Below are positions 1 to 5,227 of a stretch of 7,239 nt of DNA, piece after piece. Source of the stretch: JBLHKE01 sp047619485 (GTDB lineage: Bacteria; Verrucomicrobiota; Verrucomicrobiia; Verrucomicrobiales; DEV007). The DNA lies in assembly GCA_047619485.1 (NCBI GenBank), contig JBLHKE010000391.1, positions 1-7,239 on the forward strand, read 5' to 3'. Under the pieces are notes generated by a model, which was not told where the DNA came from, did not search any database, and saw nothing but the letters and a program-made list of their open reading frames with translations. Each line of letters starts with the position of its first letter. The first letter of the stretch is position 1. The position numbers and the translations under genes are program-made.

Positions 1-1
1 G

Positions 2-652
2 GATGGTCCGCCGGATTCGTTCTCCAAATACATGCTGGATTTCAAAGTTCCAGCCGCGGCCAAGAGCGATTGGAGTCAGATCGCCTATATATTAGACGAA
101 TTCCTCGAACCGGAGCACGACGACGGCCTGATCGCTCCCGAGCACATGATCCACTCCGTGATGGAGGGGATCTATGATGAGTTCATGGTGGTGACTTTCG
201 ACAACGCCGAGAGCCGCAAGCAGGACATCGAGCAGTTTCAGATGTTCGCGGCCGGATTTACAAGCATCCTAGACTTCTTGGAGCAAATGGCGCTGCTCGG
301 CGGTTCCGAAGGCGACCCGCGCCAAGATCAGAGTCGCAGCGACGATCCGGGTGTGACGCTCAGTTCGGTGCACCAGGCGAAAGGGCTCGAGTGGAAGGTC
401 GTTTTCGTGATTTGGTTGGCCGATGGGATGTTTCCCAACAAGCGCGCCGTCGAGGAAGAGGGCAATGCCGGACTAGAAGAAGAGCGCCGGCTGTTCTACG
501 TCGCCGTGACCCGCGCCGAGGACGAACTCTACCTGACGTATCCAGAATACTGGCCGAAGGCCTACAGCGGCGATCAGTTCCAGACGCCATCCTCTTTCCT
601 GACCGAGATCGACGAGGAACGTGTTGAGATCTGGAACGTCTCGCCGTTCTAG
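2..652 (+). CDS. UvrD/Rep/PcrA-type ATP-dependent DNA helicase, C-terminal fragment
   Basis: This is the last 216 residues of a superfamily 1A DNA helicase, an ATP-driven 3'-5' translocase used in repair or replication restart. The frame is open from base 2, so the gene begins outside the window; the internal Met at base 32 is not the start. Near fragment residues 118-136 is the motif VTLSSVHQAKGLEW, matching the UvrD-family HSAKGLEF segment, followed by DGMFPN. At about 159-178 is motif VI, EEERRLFYVAVTRAEDELYL, whose VTRA arginine acts as the arginine finger in this family. A PSSFL segment near the end resembles the PSRFL found close to the C terminus of many UvrD/PcrA relatives. The Walker A and B motifs lie upstream and cannot be checked. 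The fold assignment is secure; UvrD versus Rep versus PcrA cannot be decided from this part. A stem-loop with a T tract follows. Confidence 0.93.
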   Translation, partial: DGPPDSFSKYMLDFKVPAAAKSDWSQIAYILDEFLEPEHDDGLIAPEHMIHSVMEGIYDEFMVVTFDNAESRKQDIEQFQMFAAGFTSILDFLEQMALLGGSEGDPRQDQSRSDDPGVTLSSVHQAKGLEWKVVFVIWLADGMFPNKRAVEEEGNAGLEEERRLFYVAVTRAEDELYLTYPEYWPKAYSGDQFQTPSSFLTEIDEERVEIWNVSPF

Positions 653-708
653 GAGGAGACTGGAATTCACGCAGACGGTCGCAAAACTGGCGGCAGCTAG
701 GTGATTTT

Positions 709-771
709 CGGGCACTCCTGCCCGTCGAGGCGCCGTGAATGCCCCGCGAAACGAGCAGGAGTGCCCGTTTT
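709..771 (+). terminator. Probable intrinsic terminator after the helicase gene
   Basis: The 13 bases at 709-721 (CGGGCACTCCTGC) are the exact reverse complement of 755-767, and TTTT follows at 768-771. The GC-rich 13-bp stem plus T tract fits a Rho-independent terminator for plus-strand transcription, 57 bases after the helicase stop. The 33-base loop is longer than usual. There is no T tract on the minus-strand side, so it is not obviously bidirectional. Confidence 0.6.
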
Positions 772-1272
772 ACACTCAGAGCAAAGCGCTAGCGATATGA
801 TCGTTCGGTTTTGCAACTGTCGGCAGGCAAATCGGGTGGCGCTCACGAGGCCGGTTGTGTCCGAAACTGGAGGGGCTGTCGGAGAGTCTAGTCGCTAAAG
901 TTACGGCTGAGCGACGCTCGGCAAAGCACCTTCGAGATCAAGGAAACTTCAATTCCTGCTAGCAGCGATTGCCCACTCTCCGGTGCAATCCATGCGAATA
1001 AATCATCAGCAGACCTAGATTCTCATTCTCAAAACACCAGAAGATCAGCCTCTAAATGTAATCGATACTTTGCAAAAGTTTGGTAATCTAAGCCAAAATC
1101 TCGCCCATTCTTATTAAAAAGAATTCTCAGGTGTGGCGCGCTTTTGGGGGTTATTTTAAAATATATTCGCTAAATCGAGAATCGACCTTGATATTTCTAT
1201 CATATTAAGCAACTATTGGGCACGCTTCGCCGCCAAACTGTTAATGGTTTTTATAGAAATTTAAAAACTTCC
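772..1272. other. Gene-free intergenic region, AT-rich in its right half
   Basis: No convincing coding frame, tRNA or mobile-element signature is seen here. The left part has ordinary composition and contains an imperfect palindrome at 906-922 (GCTGAGCG-A-CGCTCGGC, one mismatch). From about 1021 to 1320 GC content is about 36% by hand count, against about 58-67% in sampled helicase-gene lines. Small inverted repeats occur at 1107-1124 (ATTCTT/AAGAAT) and 1189-1202 (TGATA/TATCA). Together with the promoter-like segment that follows, this is a long control region for the downstream regulator gene. It may contain sites for other DNA-binding proteins or an unrecognised small RNA. Confidence 0.5.
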
Positions 1273-1300
1273 TTGCGAACCCTCACAATTCAACTATTAT
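1273..1300 (+). promoter_or_regulatory. Candidate sigma-70-like promoter of the marR-type gene
   Basis: TTGCGA at 1273-1278 and TATTAT at 1295-1300 are separated by 16 bases and resemble -35 and -10 elements. Transcription would start near 1307, leaving a leader of about 40 bases before the ATG at 1348. The setting is AT-rich and no other start signal is obvious nearby. This is a match by eye only, and promoter rules in this lineage are poorly known. Confidence 0.35.
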
Positions 1301-1331
1301 AGTAATCACGCCGATTATAACTTCTATCGGC
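1293..1331. promoter_or_regulatory. Two palindromes over the marR promoter, candidate autoregulatory operator
   Basis: ACTAT-T-ATAGT at 1293-1303 is a perfect 11-base palindrome covering the proposed -10 box. GCCGAT at 1310-1315 is mirrored by ATCGGC at 1326-1331, with a 10-base spacer and 16 bases between half-site centres. Dimeric MarR proteins typically bind palindromes of about this size overlapping their own promoter, so autorepression is a reasonable inference. The second repeat could instead form a small hairpin in the mRNA leader. Confidence 0.35.
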
Positions 1332-1347
1332 TGCAACCATCTAAGCT

Positions 1348-1800
1348 ATGCAAGTGGTAAATGAACAACAAAAATCCGTGAGAAAAGACGCGAGTCGCCT
1401 GGCCGACTTCATTATGTTTACGCAGCGCTCGTTTCTTCTCAATCTGTCAAAAGAACTCAATAAAGGGAATGTCTCCTTTGCTCAGTTTTTCCTCTTAGGC
1501 TATTTGGCCAAAGAGGAATTCCTGACCATGACTGACATTTCCAAGAAAATGGGTCATTCGACAGCGGCTGCAACCGGTCTCGTAGACCGACTAGAAAAGC
1601 TTGGCTATGTCCAGCGCGTCCACGCCTCCGACGATCGTCGGAAGGTGATGGTTCAGGTAACCAAAAAGGGTATCGAACTTGTGGGTAAAATGCGCGAAGA
1701 CATCGTTGAGAGCCTAGTCGATCTAATGGATGATCTGGACAGCGATGAGAAGGCGTCCGTCTTAGCCGCTCACGGCAAATTAAACAAGTCCGAGGACTAG
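1348..1800 (+). CDS. MarR-family winged-helix transcriptional regulator
   Basis: This 150-residue protein is the usual length for a MarR regulator, a dimeric DNA-binding protein that typically represses genes for efflux, stress or aromatic-compound responses and is released by a ligand. The DNA-binding part spans about residues 45-105: a helix around MTDISKKMG (61-69), the recognition helix STAAATGLVDRLEKLG (71-86), and the wing with the signature DDRRKV (95-100). The flanking helices should form the dimer interface. There is no cysteine, which argues against an OhrR-type thiol sensor. The ATG at 1348 is the first in frame and has no clear Shine-Dalgarno sequence. GC content is about 49%, lower than sampled neighbours, which could reflect transfer or relaxed codon use. 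No target gene is adjacent on the same transcript, so its regulon and ligand are unknown; autoregulation is suggested by palindromes upstream. Confidence 0.93.
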   Translation: MQVVNEQQKSVRKDASRLADFIMFTQRSFLLNLSKELNKGNVSFAQFFLLGYLAKEEFLTMTDISKKMGHSTAAATGLVDRLEKLGYVQRVHASDDRRKVMVQVTKKGIELVGKMREDIVESLVDLMDDLDSDEKASVLAAHGKLNKSED

Positions 1801-1827
1801 CAACCAAACGAGGAATTAAAGAACGGT

Positions 1828-1853
1828 GGCGCAGCGGGTGCTGCCTGACTTTT
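1828..1853 (+). terminator. Weak hairpin with T tract after marR
   Basis: GCAGC (1831-1835) pairs with GCTGC (1840-1844) around the loop GGGT. G1829-C1845 can extend the stem past a bulged C, and TTTT follows at 1850-1853. This may be a weak terminator for the marR transcript, 27 bases after its stop, or the first element of the structured region continuing to 2022. Confidence 0.35.
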
Positions 1854-1890
1854 GATCCAATTTCTCAGCTAATCCTCGAGCACTCCTACT

Positions 1891-1964
1891 CTCTGCGGCG
1901 GAAACGCACGCAGAGCCAACCGGCGGGCAACAGCCCGTTTAGCAGAATCCTCCAAATTCGGATT
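1891..1964 (+). other. Row of three predicted RNA hairpins in the marR-pgeF intergenic region
   Basis: CTCTGCG (1891-1897) pairs with CGCAGAG (1909-1915), and inside it GCG pairs with CGC around GAAA (1901-1904). This gives a ten-bp stem with one bulged A, closed by a GNRA-type tetraloop. CGGGC (1924-1928) pairs with GCCCG (1933-1937) around AACA. AATCC (1946-1950) pairs with GGATT (1960-1964). The elements stand 8 bases apart and are followed by a strong terminator. Possible readings are a structured 3' UTR, a small RNA of roughly 100-200 nt, or a regulatory leader for pgeF. No known riboswitch or RNA family was recognised. Confidence 0.4.
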
Positions 1965-1996
1965 TTAACGGTTCGTTCCTAGCACTACCACTTAAG

Positions 1997-2022
1997 AAGG
2001 CAGGTTCCACCTGCCTTTTTTT
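1997..2022 (+). terminator. Strong Rho-independent terminator upstream of pgeF
   Basis: AAGGCAGGT (1997-2005) pairs perfectly with ACCTGCCTT (2009-2017) around a TCC loop, and a run of seven Ts covers 2016-2022. This is a textbook intrinsic terminator on the plus strand. It lies about 200 bases after the marR stop and only 55 bases before the pgeF start, so it may end the marR transcript, end a small RNA, or act as an attenuator for pgeF. Confidence 0.88.
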
Positions 2023-2077
2023 GCGTACGGATCGGACGGCGCTTTCGGACTTCTAGAGACGAGGGTAAAGTGCCGTC

Positions 2078-2731
2078 ATGTCAGATAGGCACGCTATTGA
2101 AACCTTCCCCGAACTCGAATCGCTGCCTGGACTGGTTCACGGTTTCATCGTCAGGCAGGCCGGGGTGGAGGTCACCACAGATCGCGAAGGGACTCTCGAA
2201 CGGCTCCAGCCGGGGTTTGACGTCAGCATCTCTGAACTTGGGTTAGAACGAGAGCGCTTGGCTCGCGCTGAACAGGTGCACGGGGGCGTGGTGGCGATGG
2301 TTTCCGATTCCGGTATAAGTGCTGGCGCTGACGGGTTGATTACCAATACCCCTAGTCTCGCGCTGGGGATCGTGGTCGCAGATTGCTGCGCCGTCTACAT
2401 TGTCGATCCCATCAAGCGTGCGATCGGCCTCGTCCATTCGGGCAAGAAGGGCACCGAGGCGAACATTTCTGGAACCGCGATCCGCCAAATGTCCGCAGCT
2501 TACGGGTCATCGCCCAGAGATTTGCTCGTGCGCCTGAGTCCCTGCATTCGTCCACCCGCTTACGAGGTCGACATCGCGGCGCAGATCCGGGAACAAGTCA
2601 GGCAGGCTGGAGTCCCGGAGAGTTCGATTCACGATGATGGTACCTGCACCACGTCGGACTTGGATCGGTTCTACTCCTATCGGGCGGAGAAAGGTGCCAC
2701 CGGAAGAATGCTGGCGCTGCTGGCTCTATAG
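2078..2731 (+). CDS. pgeF: PgeF/YfiH-like multicopper-oxidase-fold (laccase-domain) protein
   Basis: This 217-residue protein belongs to the YfiH/DUF152 family, whose members act as purine nucleoside phosphorylase/adenosine deaminase enzymes and, in E. coli, as peptidoglycan editing factor. The three family metal or catalytic ligands are visible: His68 in EQVHG, Cys103 in ADCCAV and His120 in LVHSGKKG. The C terminus carries FYSYRAEKGATGRM (198-211), equivalent to the conserved SYRRDG-TGR end. The usual HAGWRG is replaced by HSGKKGT and the common ADCxPV by ADCCAV, a variant I associate with Verrucomicrobia; SPCIRPPAYEV (154-164) also fits that group. Length is slightly below the usual 240-270 residues. 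GAGGG at 2061-2065 lies 12 bases before the ATG and is a loose ribosome-binding site. The gene stands alone and converges on the next one. Family membership is firm; the exact substrate is not. Confidence 0.88.
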   Translation: MSDRHAIETFPELESLPGLVHGFIVRQAGVEVTTDREGTLERLQPGFDVSISELGLERERLARAEQVHGGVVAMVSDSGISAGADGLITNTPSLALGIVVADCCAVYIVDPIKRAIGLVHSGKKGTEANISGTAIRQMSAAYGSSPRDLLVRLSPCIRPPAYEVDIAAQIREQVRQAGVPESSIHDDGTCTTSDLDRFYSYRAEKGATGRMLALLAL

Positions 2732-2749
2732 TAGGCGGCTACGACGTAA

Positions 2750-2770
2750 CTTCGACTTAAAAAATCGAAG
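2750..2770. terminator. Small inverted repeat between convergent genes, possible weak terminator
   Basis: CTTCGA (2750-2755) pairs with TCGAAG (2765-2770) around a 9-base A-rich loop, in the 46-base gap between the convergent stops of pgeF and the TVP38-type gene. The T-rich stretch on the minus strand is in the loop instead of after the stem, so termination activity is doubtful. Confidence 0.3.
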
Positions 2771-2777
2771 CCCAGTG

Positions 2778-3473
2778 CTAATCCTCGAGCTTCCGATTGA
2801 GCGCTTTTTTCGCGCTGCGGGTGATCAATACCGTCGCTCCGATCGTGGCCAAGAGACCGACAATGAGAAGCGCCCATTGACTAGGGCTACGTCCCTGTGG
2901 AGATTTTACCAGAGAGCCAAGGTAGACATACATCAAGGTTCCGGGAATCATGGCGATCCATGAGGCAATGATGTAGGGGAAGAAGCCGATCTTAGTTAAA
3001 CCGAACGCGTAGTTGAGCAGGTTGAATGGGAAGGCTGGGGAAAGCCGCGTAAGGGCGACGATTTTCCAGCCCTCCTGGGCGACTGCCTCGTCCACGGCGG
3101 CAAACTTGCGGTTCCCCGCGATCTGCTTCTGAACCCAATGACGTGCGCGGTAGCGACCGACCAGGAAGGCGCCTGCCGCGCCCAGTACCGAGCCGATCGA
3201 GACGTAGATGTATCCCCAAAAGAGGCCGAAAACCGCCCCTGCCGCTAGCGTCAGGGCTGATGCCGGAAGCAGGAGCACCGTGGCGACCACATAGACGGCG
3301 ATGAAGATCAATGCTCCCAACGCTCCCAGTTTCTCGATCTGCTCGACGAGGGACTTCAGGTATTCGGCAACTCCAAAGAACTGCCCCGCTGCTAGGATCG
3401 TGATGACAAGCCCGGCGACAATCACGATTTTCCCCCAAGGGCGCTGCTCTGTGCTGTCTTCGCTTTTGCCCAT
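2778..3473 (-). CDS. TVP38/TMEM64 (VTT/DedA-superfamily) inner-membrane protein
   Basis: This 231-residue polytopic membrane protein carries the VTT (SNARE-associated) domain found in YdjX/YdjZ, TVP38 and DedA relatives, which are linked to lipid scrambling or transport and membrane homeostasis. After a charged cytoplasmic start there is a membrane segment at about 15-33, others near 50-69 and 72-107, and two at about 163-188 and 200-218. The family's core motifs are seen: LPASALTLAAGAVFG (69-83), a glycine-rich stretch ending FLVGRYRAR, and the re-entrant-like TRLSPAFPFNLLNYAFGLT (142-160), followed by IPGTLMYVYLGSL. The ATG lies 21 bases after the stop of the DUF547 gene on the same strand, so the two are probably one transcript. 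No clear Shine-Dalgarno precedes it. Substrate is unknown. Confidence 0.9.
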   Translation of the reverse strand: MGKSEDSTEQRPWGKIVIVAGLVITILAAGQFFGVAEYLKSLVEQIEKLGALGALIFIAVYVVATVLLLPASALTLAAGAVFGLFWGYIYVSIGSVLGAAGAFLVGRYRARHWVQKQIAGNRKFAAVDEAVAQEGWKIVALTRLSPAFPFNLLNYAFGLTKIGFFPYIIASWIAMIPGTLMYVYLGSLVKSPQGRSPSQWALLIVGLLATIGATVLITRSAKKALNRKLED

Positions 3474-3494
3474 AAATTTTGAATCGGGAGCCGC

Positions 3495-4313
3495 CTACTG
3501 TTTGTTCAGCGACCAGTCGTAGCCGGTGTGTTTTACCTTGAAACCTTTGTTCAAGGCTTTCGCATCAGATGTAGAAAAGTAGGGTTTCACGAATTCAATG
3601 ACACTACCATCTTTGGTGAAGTCATCTTCGAACCAGTCGAAGATTTTTGATAGGTAGACCGTCTTCTTACCTGCATCAACTCGGTTCTTGTTTACGTCAC
3701 GGATGAACTGTTCGCCCTGCTTCTTCAGTTGGGCATCGAGCTTTCCAGCCGTGTAAGCCTCATTCAGAAGCGCGGGGCAACCTTTGGCTGCGCAGACGAT
3801 GGCGAAGTGGATGCGGGGTTCGTTGTAATTCTTGCGCAGGATCTCGTGCTCTAGGTGGTTAAGTGTGGTCGTCTTACCAAACAGCGTGAGGGATTCAATG
3901 TCCCATGGCTTTCTGAACAGACCGCCGATGTCCTTGATGCTGTCGACCGGGTAGTGGTCGATGACCAGCTTCAAGGTCGCGGCGTTGTAGAGATTGATCA
4001 GCATCGCCAGTTGTTGCGCCTCGCTCCAAGCCTTGAACTCAGATTCTTCGACTGAAGCTAATTGGCCGAGGTAGGCGTTGAGTTCTGATGGGTCGCTCTT
4101 CAGGGAGGCGTAGTCGACCCGCTCGGATTTGACCTTCGACTTCAAAATCGCATCGAGTTCCGTGTGCTCGTGGTCGAATGCTCCCGCCTTGGTCGCTGGG
4201 GCAGCCATCACGGGATCGGAGTTCACGGCGGGCACCAGGACGGTGCGGGTAGCATACCCGCCGGCGATGGCGACCACGGCCAGACCGAACAGGAGCTTGA
4301 TTTTCCGGGACAT
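3495..4313 (-). CDS. DUF547-domain protein with N-terminal membrane anchor or signal
   Basis: This DUF547 protein has no assigned biochemical function. With the chosen start it has 272 residues and begins MSRKIKLLFGLAVVAIAGGY, a short basic region plus hydrophobic segment typical of a signal peptide or signal anchor, so the rest is probably periplasmic. The domain runs from about 50 to 250: LINLYNAATL (105-114), LNHLEHEILR (151-160), HFAIVCAAKGCPAL (169-182) with two family cysteines, and LSKIFDWFEDDF (221-232). The His and Glu in HLEHE and the two Cys could bind metal or form a disulfide; that is inference. An upstream ATG at 4400 would add 29 mostly proline-rich residues (internal ATGs at 4343 and 4337). 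I prefer 4313 because it puts the hydrophobic stretch at the terminus, although no start has a well-spaced Shine-Dalgarno. It is first in a two-gene unit with the TVP38/TMEM64 gene. Confidence 0.87.
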   Translation of the reverse strand: MSRKIKLLFGLAVVAIAGGYATRTVLVPAVNSDPVMAAPATKAGAFDHEHTELDAILKSKVKSERVDYASLKSDPSELNAYLGQLASVEESEFKAWSEAQQLAMLINLYNAATLKLVIDHYPVDSIKDIGGLFRKPWDIESLTLFGKTTTLNHLEHEILRKNYNEPRIHFAIVCAAKGCPALLNEAYTAGKLDAQLKKQGEQFIRDVNKNRVDAGKKTVYLSKIFDWFEDDFTKDGSVIEFVKPYFSTSDAKALNKGFKVKHTGYDWSLNKQ

Positions 4314-4430
4314 GGGGTGATTTGGCCGCGGATTCATTTTCATCTGTTCAGGTGGGAGTGGGGGAGGCGGAAGGTTATTCCACAGAAGCAACACCGGCAT
4401 CCTCCGACTAAATTAGGGGACTCCATTTTT

Positions 4431-4461
4431 TTGTCGAATCTCGCTGGCGATGAAGTATCCT
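4431..4461 (+). promoter_or_regulatory. Weak candidate promoter for the ACT-domain gene
   Basis: TTGTCG at 4431-4436 and TATCCT at 4456-4461 are separated by 19 bases in the 213-base gap between the divergent DUF547 (start 4313) and ACT genes. Both boxes are imperfect and the spacer is long. It is the best sigma-70-like pair seen here on the plus strand; no convincing pair was found for the minus-strand gene. Confidence 0.2.
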
Positions 4462-4526
4462 CGGCGTTTCCCGTTCCGCACTTTCAAGGAACTCACTCAA
4501 GCTCCACACACTACTACCTACGATCT

Positions 4527-4982
4527 ATGGAACAGGAATCGACGACGTCCAGTTTCCCCGTTCAGCAGTTTTCGATCATGCTCGAAAACCGTGTCGGGGC
4601 ACTAGCCTCATTAGTGCGCCTGCTCAACGACAACATGGTTGAGGTGCTCGGTCTCAGTGTCCAGGACTCTGCCGATGTGACTGTGGTTCGAATTGTTGTC
4701 AGCGATTCCGAGACGACCGAAACGCTGCTGATCGAGAAGGGGATTTCCTTCGGGATGTGTGATCTGGTAGTGGTCGAGATGCGCGACGGGCCGGCCGAGC
4801 TAGGCAAGTGCCTGCGCGAGTTGCTCGGTGCCGAGACCAACATCTCGTTCTGCTACCCGCTGATGATCCAGGCAAGCAGCTGCTGTGCACTAGCGCTGCG
4901 GCTAGATGATACCGAATTCGGCATCACCGCGCTGCAGAACTGTGGGTTCAAGGTGCTGTTCCAGAACGACTTGGCGCGGTAG
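4527..4982 (+). CDS. Small stand-alone tandem ACT-domain protein
   Basis: This 151-residue protein appears to consist of two ACT domains and little else. The first (about residues 14-80) has the ligand-loop pattern MLENRVGALASLVRLL, where relatives usually have ENRPG or ENKPG. The second (about 81-149) includes VVVEMRDGPAELGKCLREL, with a second DGP-type turn, and ends in a predicted strand. ACT domains bind amino acids or similar small ligands and usually control an enzyme; with no catalytic domain here this would be a sensor or regulatory subunit. Similar proteins are often labelled as acetolactate-synthase-like, but no ilv gene lies in this window. The frame stays open 363 bases upstream to 4164, but that part is antisense to the DUF547 gene; the ATG at 4527, directly before the domain, is the sensible start. 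It has no clear Shine-Dalgarno. Confidence 0.85.
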   Translation: MEQESTTSSFPVQQFSIMLENRVGALASLVRLLNDNMVEVLGLSVQDSADVTVVRIVVSDSETTETLLIEKGISFGMCDLVVVEMRDGPAELGKCLRELLGAETNISFCYPLMIQASSCCALALRLDDTEFGITALQNCGFKVLFQNDLAR

Positions 4983-5227
4983 TTTTTTAACCGCAGTTCA
5001 CGCAGATTATTCCCCTGAGGGATCGGCGGACGATGACAGGCCTGTTGCCGTTCCATTCCTCTAAATCCGGCGTTAGCCAGCGAGTTGCCGGACTTCGGCT
5101 TCAAAGCTCACCGCAAAGAATGTGCTCTTTGACGACGTCAAGCTCCTTGGATCCATCACTTGCGTGCCATCATCACACGTTTCAATGCGCGACGGTAGGG
5201 TGGGGGGGGCTTAAATCGAAGTGACGT
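4983..5227. other. Convergent intergenic region without a clear terminator
   Basis: This gap separates the ends of the plus-strand ACT gene and the minus-strand repeat-protein gene. It begins with T6 (4983-4988) but no GC-rich stem precedes it. Weak inverted repeats are TCCGGC/GCCGGA (5066-5071, 5087-5092) and CAAAGA/TCTTTG (5114-5119, 5126-5131), and TGACG-A-CGTCA at 5130-5140 is an 11-base palindrome. A run of eight Gs lies at 5202-5209. No credible gene was seen; a 63-codon frame at 5033-5224 has no recognisable features. Confidence 0.5.
4992..5009. repeat. Short 9-base tandem repeat after the ACT gene
   Basis: CGCAGTTCA (4992-5000) is followed directly by CGCAGATTA (5001-5009), identical at seven of nine positions and preceded by TTTTTTAAC. 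The ten bases TTCACGCAGA (4997-5006) recur at 666-675, also just after a gene end. This resembles the dispersed CGCAGATTA-type repeats I recall near gene ends in verrucomicrobial genomes, here as a minimal or decayed copy. Confidence 0.35.

Noticed and set aside
701..898. 65-codon open frame on the plus strand after the helicase gene
   Set aside because: It runs through the 13-bp terminator stem, has no ribosome-binding site and no protein-like features.
772..1347. tRNA, CRISPR or mobile-element remnant in the long gap
   Set aside because: No T-loop-like sequence, regularly spaced repeat, transposase fragment or terminal repeat pair was found on either strand.
2730..3499. 11-base inverted repeat (AGTAGGCGGCT at 2730-2740, AGCCGCCTACT at 3489-3499) flanking the TVP38-type gene
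   Set aside because: About a dozen 11-base matches are expected by chance in either orientation over 7.2 kb; there is no transposase and no target-site duplication was seen.
4314..4400. ATG at 4400 as the start of the DUF547 protein
   Set aside because: It adds 29 proline-rich residues before the signal segment, and its GGAGG directly abuts the ATG with no spacing, so it is unlikely to serve as a ribosome-binding site.
4164..4526. In-frame open extension upstream of the ACT gene that would make a 272-residue protein
   Set aside because: It lies antisense over the start of the DUF547 gene, encodes no recognisable domain, and the ACT homology begins only after the ATG at 4527.
5196..5210. G-quadruplex at the G-rich tract
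   Set aside because: Only three usable runs of three Gs are present, too few for a standard intramolecular quadruplex.
5033..5224. 63-codon open frame in the convergent gap
   Set aside because: Low-complexity Ser/His-rich translation, no start signal and no recognised family; chance frame.
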